This document shows, piece by piece, positions 50,694 through 63,945 of a DNA stretch of 64,000 nt. The notes below the pieces were generated by a model. It made no database searches, was not told the DNA's origin, and worked only from the letters and a program-made list of their open reading frames with translations. Every line of letters starts with the position of its first letter. Positions within the stretch are counted from its first letter, which is position 1. Both the position numbers and the translations under genes were made by a program. This stretch comes from Dillenia suffruticosa (lineage: Eukaryota; Streptophyta; Magnoliopsida; Dilleniales; Dilleniaceae): NCBI GenBank assembly GCA_033439265.1, contig JAVTVX010000010.1, forward strand, positions 17,763,490 through 17,827,489. The letters are read 5' to 3'.

Positions 50694-53318
50694 GGAGGAT
50701 GGTGCCCCAAGCGTGTCGTTGATAAAGCGGGTGAAGTTTGAAGTTTGAAGTTTGAAGTTCGACGTAAGCCCTAAGTTGGGCAACGTTAAGATATTTTGAT
50801 TAAAAAATATAGACAATTTCATTAAATGCACTAAAACTTCAGAGACTGAGATTTAAAAGAGTTTGTTAAGAGACTTTCTTGTTTTTAGTAAAAGATTTCT
50901 TATTTATTATCCACTTTATTTCATGATGTAGCTATACCCGGAGGACAGTGTAATAAATTTCTTTGATAAAACTGGGTCTCTACGTTCCGGGGTAACTGGG
51001 GCATGGAAGGTCTGAAATGGATCTTGTATGTCCCGGGCAAATTGAGCAATTGTCATGGGAGATATGATAAGTAGGAGCGAAAAACTGAAGCACACTGTTT
51101 GTTTTTGTCCTCACATGGCAAAAGAACTCACATTCTTTCATTTGAGCGACTGTACTTGGAGAGAGAGGGAGAGAGAGAAAGAGAGAGAGAGACCGTGTGT
51201 TTTGGGCTGGGCTGAGGCGAGGCGAGAGATATCATCATCGTCATTGTTAAAAGGCACCTGCGCCCGAGTAGTCTTGTCTACACGTACGGAGCGTTGTCAT
51301 TATTGAAATAATAGAGCTATTTATATTATAAGTACTATTAATTTAATCTCAAATCCAAATTTTATTTCAGTACATTTCCTGACGCGGGGCCCCAAGCGAG
51401 ATTGGAATTCTTTTTTTTCTACCACTTACTTTTTTATATTCAAATTTCGAACCCACACGTATCCTTGTTACATATTTAACAATAATAATAATGAAAAAGA
51501 TATATCCGGTACTAGTATGTTCTACGTCAACTATATATCTATATTCATTATTTAAAATATTATAATATTCCAATCGCAATACTGTATACAAGTGTATCTT
51601 GTGGTCTTACTTTACTCTTTTTCCAAATATATCTGCCAATGTATATGTATATGTATATGCGAATGAATAAGAGTGTGTGCGCACGTGCGCTTATATTGCA
51701 AAGATTCTTGTAAATTTCGAGGATTTGATGAACAAGTTATATTACGTGAAAGTGTAAAATATTAATTTGTCAGCCTCAAGCCAGGGACCGTGGTGCGGTA
51801 GCAGACCAGCAAAAGCCGGCTTCCCTCTCTCTCTTGTATTGTACCCAAAACTTTGGCAAATTGCGAATGAGATTGGGTCTCCAACTTTTTATTGTTGGTG
51901 CTCTCTTTTATGATTTAATTTAATAAATATTTTTTTAAAAAAATAATTTAAAACTAAAATAATATAAAGGAACGGGGATTGAGTGGAATTGACAGAGTTA
52001 AGGTTGGCCGAATCTAGGGCCACTTATAATATTCTATTACGTACGTAACTTGGCACAGGGCAGAGCCGGTTATTTCCACCCCCAAAATCGTATTGTGATT
52101 AATAGTTGCACTGGATTTAATAATTTCCCAACCACAATTAATTAATAAAAGTTAAAGGCTAAGCTGAAATTAATTAGCCAAGTTGATGCCGGAATGAGGT
52201 CGGTCTATGATTCCTTAACGCTTCCGCTGCTCCGAAGCTTCACATTCTCTTTTTCTTCTTGTCTTCTGTGTTGGGCTTGGCCGCCCCCCCCCCCCCCCTT
52301 AACTCGATCACTTACGCAGCTACTTGACTCTCATCGGCTTTGTGCACTCCTTCACCAGCCTTTGCATGGGTGAAATCCTACTTAACAAGGAAGATATTAC
52401 TGCTGGCGAGTCCAACTCCGCTAAGAAATACTACAAAAGTAACGTTGTTTTGCAAATTAGGGGTGTGAGAAAACAGGCAAAACAACGTTGTTAAACCTCG
52501 CTTTCATTTGTCTTGTCAAGTTCCCTTTCTTATCTTCCGAGTTCCCCATTTTTCCCATTCACACGATTCCCGTCCTTGTTGTGTGAAACTGTCGGCTGTT
52601 GCTTAATATTCAGCTATTCGTTGTTAGGATTCAGATTGTTTTTACAACCAATCACATTAGTTTGACCGCAAAACTAAAATGTAACCCGCATCATTGCCCG
52701 TGATTTTCTTTAGAGATGGCAATGGGGTCCGACCCGAGTGAAATCACGGTATCTTTGACTCGGACCTAAAATTTACTTCCAACCGAATAGAACAGAAGGA
52801 CGACACTATACCCATACGGGTAAGATCCAAAATTACCAAATTTTACGTCAGTGTTATAATGTGTACCGCAACAATGAAATTAATTAATAATATTTTTATA
52901 ATTTTCGAAATTAAATAATACATTGAATGAGTGCACACAAGATTATGAGTTTTTCTGGAGGATATATTGAGTTTGGAATAAATATATGTGATGAGAAGCA
53001 ATCTCTCAATCTTGAAAACCCCTCTTTTTTATCAATAATTATATTTAGTATGGGAAATTGTCATGTCATCCCTACGTTGCAAAGATTTAAGTTTATAGAT
53101 TTTTGTGAATTGGTAAATCAACATTAATTAATCTAATAATACCAATTATATCCTGTGCTGCAAGTAAAGAGAAAAGCTATGGATAAAAACTTGGGTAATA
53201 ATTTTAAACTGAATTCTTGCATTGGCATATCCCATCCATTTTAATTAATTAGAAATAAAATTGCAGCAGTAATCTCAACCCGTTGCCTGAGCATTTCGGG
53301 GGTGGGGGACAAGACATT

Positions 53319-53771
53319 TGTTATTTCTAAAGATTTATAAAATAGTATTTAAATTCAATAGACTTTTTTATTGATCGATTTTTTGAGTTAAGTTTTTTTA
53401 TTAGAATTGAGTTTAGGGTTTAGGTTCATGATAAATTGGTATCAAAGTCTCTAGTCTAATATGAAAAAAGACTATCTAAAAGAGAGCTACCTAAAAAAGG
53501 GCTACCTGATACCAGAATAAGAGTCATCCAAAATGAAAAACAGCTATCTGATGTCGGAATGAGAGCCGTTCAAAGAGAAAAATGGCTACCTACCTGAGTG
53601 AGAGCTGTCCGCAGATATCTGATTTTTCAAGGGGAGGATAATGTTACGAATCTCATATTGGATTTTTAAGAAATTATAAAATAGCATTTAAATCTAATAG
53701 ATTCTCTCCCCCTAATAAATCAATCTTGTAAATTGAATTTTCTTGTTAGATTTACGTCCGGATCCCGGACA
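53319..53771 (+). mobile_element. TRIM element, copy 2
   Basis: Left LTR 53319-53433 has lost part of its start. TTGGTATCAAAG follows as the primer site, then about 208 bases of interior with the shared words ATGTCGGAATGAGAG and GGGCTACC, a purine tract CAAGGGGAGG, and the right LTR 53642-53771. Flanks ACATT and ACATG match in four of five bases. No coding capacity. Confidence 0.75.
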
Positions 53772-56247
53772 ACATGGGAGGAGACGAGACGAGACGAGAC
53801 GAAACCAAAAATGAATGAAAGGGGGGTGGTGAGTGGGACCCAATTGTGGAGTCCGCTGGGAAGTTTGACGAAATGCAGTAGAGATCGCCGACAACATGAC
53901 AAACATAGACAAGGGCGAGTTGATGTGGTCATGCGGATGCTCCTCTTTCTCTCACAATCTCCTCGGATTCTCTTTTCCTAATACTTCCGTCTTACCCTCT
54001 ACTTCCCCGTGCTCCCTTCTCCCCATCTCCTTTCGTGTACTCATTTCGTCTGTCAAATATTATTATTAATGTACCGTTGTAAGGCTTGTGATTTATGTTG
54101 CTTCTAAATGTACCGTTGTAGGGCTTGTGACTGATATTGCTTGTATTTATGTGTTATCTTCCGCCCAACTTGCAACACCAAACATGGCTGTACACAATTG
54201 GGCCCATCTGAGACCAAAGATTACACACCACGACCATCAAGAACGAGATGGGGAATTTGAGTGATCCTTAGATTGGATCTACATATAGCACTCAAAATTA
54301 TAGGTTTTGGAAAACATGAAAAAAGAACTTGGTCGCATATTTTTCCCTACATATCTACGGAGCTTCCATAGTCCTTACAAATCTTCTTTTTTGATAGGCT
54401 TGACCATCATTCAGTATTCAAAATTTCGTGTTCAGAAAGAGTCAAACTTCCTACCTGTTTAAAGGACGACACCAACAAGTATCGGTTAATCCATACAAAT
54501 CTTCGTGAAATCAAATAAAGGACCAAGACCCGAGCCGGCTGCATGCCTCATACCAAATTTTAAGAGAGGCCGAATGATGCCTCTGTAGAACGGGCCACAG
54601 CATTTATATAAGCACCTCATTGATCTCCCAAAAATTGCTTCTTAGCGATTGTATCAAAGGGCAACAAAACGCCATACTGTTGTGAACATCAGTGTTCTGT
54701 GACAGTAAAATATACCAGCATAAGCAAGCAATCATTAAAAAGTATGGACATTCATGTAGCCCAAGAGGTTGGCTTGAGTTAGGGGGACCCAATAGCATCT
54801 CTCCTTGTACAAAGGACTCCCACAGAAAATTTAAGACTCAGAAAGCATCAAGGAATCGCATATATACCCGAATTTGATAGTACTTCATGCAATCACCATA
54901 TATGTACATGATAAGTTTCAACCACTGCACACTAAATTTTGAAAAAGCAAGGCAAGCCAGCCAGCACAGCCCAAGATAATAAAGCAAATTCTTTGTAAAA
55001 AGAATATCTCTGGAGCATATAATAGTATAAGCCACTTAAATCAAAGCCGCAATACACAACTGGTAATCCGAGTTACACTGCATCTGAACTTATTCTTGCC
55101 GGTGATGGTGGTATCTCAGTCTCTATGAGGCAGACTGGATGGATATTGTTTAATTTTATCTCTGGGATGGTGTTATGCAGTGAATCACCGCATGCATTGG
55201 GCACAAACCGCATGCATTGGGCACAACAGTTCCTTTTTGAGCCTTGCAGACATAGGTGACAAAGTTCTCATAGTCCTACATAAAGAATGTCTCATCATGA
55301 AGATTGTATGGCTTTCACCTTCACTCAACTGGAACAGTATTTGGACAAAATTTGATTCCAAATGTACCAGAGTGATAAATCTACTACATTAGGGAAACAC
55401 CGACAAAATAATCGAAATTGTAATAGATTTGAAGTTTAAAGAACCAGAGGAACTAACCTCATAAAGTGGTTCTCCGTCTACAAACACCCATGGTACATAT
55501 TTATGAGGAGGCTCAAGCGAATTAGTTTCATTTGCAAATCGCGGTTCAAGCTGCACAAGAGGGATATCAGATAATAGCCCACAAAAGGTTCAAAAAAGGG
55601 AGAATGAAAAACAAGAGCGCCACTTCATTGAATCTGGGGAATTAGGAAATTAAAAGGTAGAAAATGAAGGAAAGTCAGGAAATTCAAAAAGGTGATGTAA
55701 GTACTTCCCCTTTATTTGGATATTCAAGTAAAAGATACAGACAAATAAAAAGGTGATGCAAACACCCTTCAGTAACCAGTGGTTGGGCTATTCTATTAAA
55801 AAGATGAAATGTTTTACAGGTCTGTCATTCAACGGGAAGTCATACAATGAACAATGCCATTTGAGTGATATACTAGACATTAATTAATGAAAATTTAAAG
55901 ATTTATTTGAACAAGCTCAGGTCAATTCAGTTAATAAAACTCGTAGAATTTTTAATAACATATGACATAGAAGAATGCAGAATCCAATCAATGTGCCATA
56001 GTGTAGGGAAAACAAACCCTACCCGGCTGCTTAGCAATCAGTAATGGGTTTTGAATTCCTCAAAACAGGATTCCCACTGTGGGTACTTGTGCTCATATAC
56101 TAGAGTCTCAACGCAATATATGAACGAGAAGTGATCGATCTGCATTTGAAAAATCAACACTTGAATAAATCATACCAAAGGAACAAAATCGAGATAAAAA
56201 GAATGATAGATAAATTTACACCGAAGCACTTGAAATACGAATAGGGG

Positions 56248-57178
56248 TGAGCACTATTCGATTAAAACTGAAAAAATCGTTTTCTCCGAACCTTTTTTTT
56301 TATATTTTGATTAATTTATTAGGTATTCGGTTTGATTTTGAATAAAACCGAATTTTAATTTGATTTATTTGGATAGTAATTGATTTTAATAATTTTTATT
56401 TCGATCAAACCGAATTAACCAAATTAATTAAAAATATTATATATTTTTAGATAATTTTTATTTATATAAATATTATTATAATATTATAATAAAAATTTAA
56501 AAGAGAAAAAATCTAATATGGAGAATGCAAAAATAATGAAAAATTTTCAATTTTCACATTTTGATTTGACCTTTATATTTCCATTATGACTATTCTAAAA
56601 AAGAAAAAAAAAACTTAAAAAGAAGAATGTATAATTAATAAAAAGTTTTCAATTTCCACATTTTGATTTGATCTTTTCATTTTCGATGCGACTATTTTAA
56701 AATAAAAAAAATCTAAAAGAAAGAGTGCAAAAATAATGAAAATTTTTCAAATTCCATCTTTTGATTTGACCTTTCTATTTTATTTTGAAACTTATTTTAT
56801 TGAAAAATAATATAATATTAGTTATATTTTTTGTTTCATGAAGTACTAATAGAGTAATAGATTTAGTTTAAAATTTTCATATTTTATTAATTTTGTTTGA
56901 AATTTACAAAGTTACGTTTAATGAATTAAAATTTTAAATAAATTTTAAATTTTAAAATTATATTTTATAGCCTCAAGTTGATATAAAAAAATTTATGATA
57001 AAAGAATTCATAATTTGATTAATTTGGATAAACGAACTAAATTAACCACCTAATTTATTTAAATAATCAATCAGATTTTAGTTTATTTGGTTAGGTAATA
57101 GTTATGAAAATTTTATAACCAAATTAAATTAGTTATTTTAATTTTAATTATTTTGGTTATATTTTAAACGAATGCTCA
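56248..57178. mobile_element. MITE-like element in GILT intron 2
   Basis: The left end TGAGCACTATTCGATTAAAA and the inverted right end (complement TGAGCATTCGTTTAAAA) form terminal inverted repeats with a short indel. The interior is AT-rich with TTCGGTTTGATTTTG and AAACCGAATT words, typical of plant non-autonomous hAT elements. No clear 8-base target duplication was found. Confidence 0.45.
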
Positions 57179-57549
57179 TATGAGCATTGATTTTGTAACC
57201 AAGGTGATAGAGTTTAAATAAATATAATATTTGCGATTGATTTTGTATTATTTTTGAATAAATATTACACTAATATTTATGTTTTGTGACATTTGATTTA
57301 GAAGGAGATTTATAATGGAAAATGAAGAAAAATGAGTTAAATTGGAGTAATTTTGCAAAGTATGGAAAATCGGACAACAATACTCTTTTATTAGCACGCG
57401 GGCACGCGGATTTCAAGAGACAAGTAAGAGGTTTTGAAGATTTACTGCAGTATAAAAATTTCCTTTCCCAATTACACATTCAAGAGGAAATTGGAGTGGA
57501 CTTGGAATATTGAAAATTTTGAAAAATTTTATTTCATTCATAATATTTA

Positions 57550-58720
57550 GAAAAAGAAATTTTTAAAGATTAAATTTTTTAGATATTATGTTTTAGGAAT
57601 TTTACTTTTTACTTTTTACTTTTTACTTTCTTTTTATTTATTTAGTAGTTATTAGGGTTAGAAATATTTACTTTTTACAAATAGGAAAAATTCTATTTTT
57701 TTAGGGTTTTTACTCCTATATATATAGGAGTATTCCAAATCTTGGAAGAGAAATTTTTGGAGGAGGCAGTCGAGCAGCCCCCTTGGGGGTAGCACTATTC
57801 ACGTCTACAGTAGCAGCCGGCAGCCATTGTCCATGTAATCCAACATATTTTTTTCATTTTTAATTTAATTTGTGAGTTTTTCTTTTTAGATAATTTTGTT
57901 TTAATTTATTTTTCTAGTCAAAGGATTATTGAAATCTTGATTTATAATGATTGTGAGATCTAAATGATCTTATTTTCTTGATATTTGTGGGTATTTATTT
58001 AATCTCTATACTGTTTTGGGATTGTTAAATAGAGGCCTATGTTTAATAACCCCATAATAGTCTACTACAATTTAAATAGCAAGATTTGTGTGTTTTTAAT
58101 GGAGTGGTAATTGACATAATTTTATGGCCTTGTAAGCGGTAGGATTTATGTCAAGCGATTAGATAATCTAATTTAAATAAATTCAGGTTGGAATTTACTG
58201 ATTAGAATTGGGTCTCTCTATATCATAATGCTGTCGGAACATTAAATCCAACGAGGGTCTCTTAGGTTGTCTTTCGATTAGGAAAATAATTAACGATGGT
58301 ATCTTGATTATCGAAAAAGTAAGGAGAGATTGGTCGTTTTGTGGTATTTAGTGGTTATAACCAATTTATTCGCATAATATCGAGTAATTTTTGTATCGAT
58401 AATCAATCAAACATATCAATGCGGAAATAATTCCTTTGGTTAGGTTTTATCTTAATTGATATCTTTTCTTTTAATTGATATTTTCTCATCATTTTATTGT
58501 AGTTAATTTTCAGTTATTTGTTTGCTTAGTTATTTTAGATTATTTTATCAAAACCCCTCATATTTTCATTTTCCTTGAAAGAGATAAATCCGTCGTTCCC
58601 TATGGATTCGACCCTGTTCACCCTAGACTTGTCTTTAATGAAGTAGGTAATTTTATTTTTGATTGTTTGACGACACACCACAAGACCTCCCCGGGGGAAT
58701 ATATAAGAGCAATAGTTTGG
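57550..58720 (+). mobile_element. Possible solo LTR of a Ty3-type element in GILT intron 2
   Basis: A TATA-like CTATATATATAGG at about 57717 is followed by a long non-coding stretch. It ends with GATAAATCCGTCGTTCCC and TATGGATTCGACCCTG, a word set seen near the 3' end of several plant gypsy LTRs. Exact ends and target duplication could not be set. Four TTTTTAC units lie at about 57602-57629. Confidence 0.35.
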
Positions 58721-59065
58721 TGATCAAGATCTCCCTCCCAACCCTCACTCACTCCCTCGTTGAAACACTGGGAAGATAAGAGCGTGGATAACGCATGTTT
58801 TTTTTTCTCAGTCTTGTATTGGTCTCTCAACAGGTGGAGCCCAAAATTTGTATATTAGCATTAATAAATTTTTGAGAAGCAGGGTGATACCAGATCAGGC
58901 CAGACATTTGATTGCACAGGCTTCAATAGTGTTGAGTAAGCACTCCGCAGGACCATGCTGCAAACATCACAATTTAGAGAAAAAAGCAGATAAGATTATG
59001 CTTAAGCCATAAACTTACGATAAAAAAGAAAAAGAAAAAATGGGGTTAGGCAAATCAAAGGGTAC

Positions 59066-59356
59066 CTGGCAATCGATGATGGTGGAGTTGGAACGGAGTT
59101 TGGCGTCACCGTTTGCGACGAGATTGAGATCAATAATAGAGAGAAGATCGTCCTCGAAGATTTTCACCAGATAATTGATTATGAAATTGGCACTGTATGG
59201 GCATAGGCTCTCGTAACACAACCCTAACGACACTTTGTCAGAATCAGAGGCAGAAGAAGATAAAACCCCAGAATGGGCAAGTGAGCCGAATAGGAACAGG
59301 TTCAAGAGGAGAAGAGATAAGTGCACTCCTCCTCGACTACAACTAGAGCCATTCAT
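59066..59356 (-). other. First exon of the broken GILT-like gene
   Basis: 97 codons, open, starting MNGSSCSRGG at 59356, with a hydrophobic leader (LLLLNLFLFGSLAHSG) and the active-site region CPYS at its middle. It ends at CAG before GTACCC. An in-frame upstream ATG at 59518 would add a charged extension ahead of the leader peptide, so 59356 is preferred. Confidence 0.6.
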
Positions 59357-59904
59357 GGCTACCAATACAATGAATGGAACGGTGGAAATGAAAATAAAAA
59401 CGGGTTGACATGAAATTAGGGTTTTAGCCCCCACATTTTCTATGCGGTTTAGGGATAGAAAGATTGACTTAGACATTGTTGATGGCTGCGAAGACACCCG
59501 GTTGAACCAGAATCCCATTCCACAACTTTTTTTTTTTTTTTAATACAAGGATTCGAACCGGCATGCCAGGATTAAAGGAGTAAAATGATGACCACTAATT
59601 TGTCCATCGGACCCCATTCCTCAATGCCACCGGTCCTCCCTCTATTTTGTCCTTTGCGCGCCCTTTAACCATTAACTGACAGCCATAACCCCGCATGTCT
59701 CCTAAATTTACAGGAATACCCACATCCGTGGCACCTTGAGTTCTCGACTCGTGTCCAATTTTTAAATCCAATTCTCAAAAAATATTCATGTATCCACGGG
59801 GAGGGAGAGAGAGAGGGAGAGAGAGTGGGGCCGGCGGAGGGAGGGCAAGAGGTACCTTCCCGAACGAGTGGTCAGTGGTTTGCCAGGAGCATAGGATAGG
59901 ACTT

Positions 59905-60407
59905 TGTTAGGAAACCTATAAAAAATCATAAAATAATATTTAAATTTAATAAGGTCTTTCATCTTACATGTTAACTTTTTAGACTAAGTTCTCTTATTAG
60001 ACTTAAATCTATTACTTAGATCCGTGATAAATTAATATCAGAACCTCCGATCTAATATAAAAAAGGATTACCTGATACCAAAACGAGAGCTGTCTAAAAT
60101 AGAAAAAAGCTACTTAACATCAGAGTAAGAGTCGTTCGAAGAGAAAAAGGGCTACCCGTCACCTGGTGTCGGAGTAAGAGTCATCCAAAGAGGAAAAGGG
60201 TTACCCGCCAGAGTGAAAGCCGTCTAAAGTGAAAGTCGTTCGTGGACGTCCGATTTCTTAAAGAGAGAATAATGTTACGATTTCCATATCGAATTTCTAA
60301 AAAATTATAAAATAGTATTTAAATTCAATAGACTCTCTCATCCAACAAATCAATCTTTTAAACTGAATTTTCCTATTATCCTTGAATCCAATACTTGGTC
60401 CATAACA
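59905..60407 (+). mobile_element. TRIM element, copy 3, with perfect target duplication
   Basis: LTRs 59905-60029 and 60273-60407, a decayed primer site TTAATATCAGAACC after the left LTR, and a 243-base interior longer than in the other copies because the GAGTAAGAGTC/GAAAAAGGGCTACC unit is repeated. GACTT flanks both outer ends exactly. It lies between the two GILT-like sequences. It is non-coding. Confidence 0.85.
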
Positions 60408-60850
60408 GACTTCCCCTGCGTTCGTAGAACTTTGGGCCGATCTCCTACGTGATTGCTTAACCCTAGAATATTTAATCTCAAATTTATGACTTATCATTAA
60501 TAATTGCAAACCATTGATATTTCAGTTGGAGAATTACTTCAAATACATGTGCATTGAGAATTTAACTGCGTCGATTATTTGAGTAAATCAAGTTTATAGG
60601 AACATGATTTCACCTCCTATGATAACCATTCTTTTTGAAGTAACAATTTCAATATATCATGATTTTTACACTCAATTGCATCTGATAGTTTTATTTAATA
60701 AATGATTTTTTTTTTATATATAAGGAATACAATAAACGAAATTAAATCGACAAAAGCGGATGAAAATGAGCTGGTTTTACCTCTTAAGTCGTCCCCGAGA
60801 GACTTAATAAATGAATGTCATGTTCCAACCAAGAGAGAGGGAGATAGAAG

Positions 60851-61078
60851 CTGGCAAGCGATGGTATTGTTGGGTCCGATTCTAGCATTGCCACAAGGGA
60901 CGACGTTGAGGTCAGCAACGGATATGAGTCCGTCTGAGAAGAACATGATGAGATGGGTGGCTATGAAATCGGAGCAATATGAACACAAGGATTCATAATA
61001 CACATCCAACCTTACGTTTTCATCATATGAAAACGAATTTGAATCAGCGGATATCAACAAGGTGATCAATAGCAGCAC
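60851..61078 (-). pseudogene. Second GILT-like first-exon remnant
   Basis: Reads LDVYYESLCSYCSDFIATHL and GNARIGPNNTIACQ, matching the first exon of plant GILT proteins, here with both cysteines of a CxxC (CSYC). There is no ATG before the leader, the GT donor after CQ is lost (CAGCTTC), and no second exon follows. It is a decayed duplicate of the neighbouring GILT-like gene, on the same strand. Confidence 0.7.
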
Positions 61079-61806
61079 CGTCTACAGCTTGTTAGAGAGA
61101 TTTTCTACGGCAACCACCAGTCTCCTTACCTTATCAAATCCTGTCTTATGCAACAGATGGAAACGTCTCTTATCGACATTTCAAATTACGGAAAAGCCAC
61201 AATGAAATGGACCTGCCTAGGAGGCCCATTAGTGTTGTGGTGTTGAAATTGAAAGCTGAGGGAGGCTCTTACTGATCCCGTACATAAAATTTCTCTCCCC
61301 TGCTCTGGTTTTGCCGAAGCCGTGAGAAGTAGGAAATCTAACACCGGGATCAACCCATATGACTAGAAATTGAGTGGCCTAGGTTGCGTTTGTCTCAAAC
61401 TCAGCCATTGAGGCAATGACCAAAGATTTCGAAGAAATTCGAACCAGAGTTTCTTGTCAATAAAATGGGGAAACTGATTTCAACATTTCCAAACTTGGCC
61501 TGGGACTCGGTTTCTAAATTCTAAATTCGTGTTGCAGAGTGTTCCCATAATGTTTGCAAACAACAAGGCTTCAGTAACTTTCAAGTTCATGAAAAAATCG
61601 CAAACTCAAGGCATCACCACCATCAGAAATCTCCAAATTGAGAATTATTCTGAAGAGTCGTTATGAGTCACACATACATAGTGCAAGTTACTCCATTATC
61701 AAGAAGAGTCGCAGAACATTCAAGACCCACACTTTAATTTCGATGCCTCATCCCTCTCCTATTAATACATTTGTCTGAGTAATCTCAGAACATCTCAAGG
61801 TTTTAT
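61079..61806. other. Spacer between GILT remnant and reductase gene
   Basis: Several broken open stretches on the plus strand, none recognised. The right-hand 100 to 250 bases are likely the 3' untranslated region of the reductase gene. Confidence 0.4.
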
Positions 61807-63945
61807 TTAAGAAATGTATCCTTTGCTCCTTAAACTCTCAACCGCATCTTTTATGATTTGCTCCATGGGAATGAAATAAAGCCCCATGTCGATCAGTTTC
61901 TTTGCACCGGTTTTTGATCTCAACAACCCAGGTTGTGTATCTTTGGGCAACCTGTATAAGAATTCAACAGATTAGTTAAACCAATTCACAAATTTTCACC
62001 ATCTTTTAAATTGAAGATCTTAATTAGCAGGCTTGACAACAAGTAATGAAGAGAAGACGACAGGGAAAACAGAAGCAGGATTGAAATCCTACGGAGTATT
62101 CATGAAATAACTCACTGAACTTAGATTTTTAGCAGCCACAAACAGAGTGAAAACATGATAGCTAATAATTATCCCACCATATGGAAGTCATTTGCAGACT
62201 CATATATTTCAAAAGCCTCATTTGCTACACGGTCATTGGTAGAGTCAATTGCAAATCTAAAGATATGAGGAATATCACCTTGGGATATTATAATCAGGAT
62301 ACAGTTCTGAAACTTTAGCTGCAAAGTCACCATAATGAGAGATAGCTTCCACGCACATGTGCCGTCCAGATGCCAGTGGATTCTCATAAACCATAATGTG
62401 GGCTAAGGCCACATCTTTAACATGAACAGATCCCATGAAGAAGTCCTCGTATGTTTCAGTGCATCCTACAACAAGATCAACCCCATCATCAATCCCATTC
62501 GGCTGGAAGACTACAAATATGCAATTACAGAGCCAGGCCTATAACTGTTATTACCACAAACAAACAAACAAAGCATCACATCTACCCCACTAAAGTATGA
62601 TGTTGTTGAGTTTGGCCTCTGCATCAGGCAGCAGGGTAAAATGCATAGCATCTTTTAGATCAAGTAGGAGAAGGATGTCCCACTTGGGCAAGCACTGCCA
62701 TCCGAAATTAGCAACAGGAGATGTTTTCTCCTACTCACATAAGTTGGAATGCGGGGAGCTTGGGTAGGGATTTGTGAACGTTACAAAACGTTCAACACAT
62801 CTACTCTGATTAAAGCTCCGGCTTTTTAAATTCTTCCCAATCAAGCCACCAAGTAATATGATGACATGCACGTGTTGAACCATAGTAGAGAATTTACCCT
62901 GGATGAGGCGTAGGAGCATTAGCATGCTCGCATTGAGCGCTGGGGGAAGAATAGGACCCATTACGGTGCCAGGATGCACCACTACCACATCTAAACCGTT
63001 CTCCTTGGAAAATTCCCAAGCCGCCTTTTCTGCTAACGTTTTAGAAACTGGATACCACAACTGATCATCAATGAAGAATGAGTTACCCAAAACCACCGGA
63101 GGAAAAGGACAAATCTTAAGCACAAAAGACGCATCAACTCTAATTGATTAGAAAGAGAAATGAGTAGCGGCAGACAAGAAGCATAAATGCAATCAATAGT
63201 AGTGACTAACAATCTTTTGTAGCAGAAATCATGAAACACAAAAGTATGAATATGAAGAAGAATAAGAGAGGGCTAGGTTATGCGTTACCCCTTTCTGTGT
63301 GCAGTATTCGAGGTCAGCCCAGCAATCCTCTGATTTGACAACATCAGCCGGCCATTTGGGACTTGGGGTTATGGCTGAGATTGATGAGGTTACCACTACA
63401 CGCTTAACACCCAACTCCTTTGCTGCCATTAGAACATTTTTGGTTCCTTTAATTGCAGGATCCAGAAGCTCCTTCTATCAAATTTTAAGGGGAAAAAAAT
63501 AAATTATGCAATCAAGATAAAAGTGGGCGAGTATGAGCGAGAGAGGAAAACCTCGGGATCATGAACTTGATCGACAATACAGGGAGAAGCCAAGTGGAAT
63601 ACACCGGAGACACCGCGAATGGCGGCGACGATGGAGTCGTAATCAAGAAGATCAATCTCGAAGAGATGGAGACGTGCATCTGCTCCTTCTAGGGCTTCTA
63701 GATGCTTCGTTTCCTTCTCATTATCTGAATTTCAGATATAATCAGAAAGCGCGTTTAGGAAAATCCAAGTAATTGAAACAAGTACGGTGAAGAAGAAAAA
63801 AAGTTTTGAGTGATTACTGAACTGAGATGTTTGACGGTGGCGTGGACGGTGTAGCCGCGGTCTAGAAGGAGGCGGACTAGCCATGAACCAATGTAGCCGC
63901 TGCCTCCCGTGACGCACACTACTCCCTTCTCTTCGCTCTCGCTCA

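Larger units (their letters stand above)
48093..55155. other. Gene desert downstream of the ALOG gene
   Basis: The first several hundred bases probably contain the ALOG 3' untranslated region. The rest is AT-rich with long CT and TA microsatellites, one TRIM copy (53319-53771), a GAGAC minisatellite near 53790 and a hAT-like fragment near 52714 (GAGATGGCAATGGGGTC). No intact gene was found. Confidence 0.6.
55156..59356 (-). pseudogene. GILT-like thiol reductase with frameshifts
   Basis: Exons at 59356-59066, 58957-58891, 56139-56023, 55550-55458 and 55275-55156 match the plant GILT (gamma-interferon-inducible lysosomal thiol reductase) family. A leader peptide is followed by CYESLCPYSANFIINYL, then HGPAECLLNTIEACAI, HFSFIYCVETLVYE, PPHKYVPWVFVDGEPLYE and DYENFVTYVCKA. 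Family members reduce disulfides in the secretory or vacuolar route. Faults: the second active-site Cys is Ser (CPYS), exon 2 has one extra A that breaks the frame, exon 3 has a small deletion and a TAA for the expected Tyr, and a 20-base tandem duplication (55188-55227) changes the tail. It is likely a pseudogene, though sequencing errors could explain single-base faults. The 2.75-kb second intron is filled with repeats. Confidence 0.78.

Noticed and set aside
52710-52830. GAGATGGCAATGGGGTC, a word common at hAT-type element ends
   Set aside because: Only one end is visible and no inverted partner or target duplication was found, so it is mentioned only within the desert entry.
59535-59565. 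tRNA-like B-box text (GGATTCGAACC) beside a T run
   Set aside because: No cloverleaf could be drawn around it; it may be a SINE scrap, but the rest is too short to support a call.
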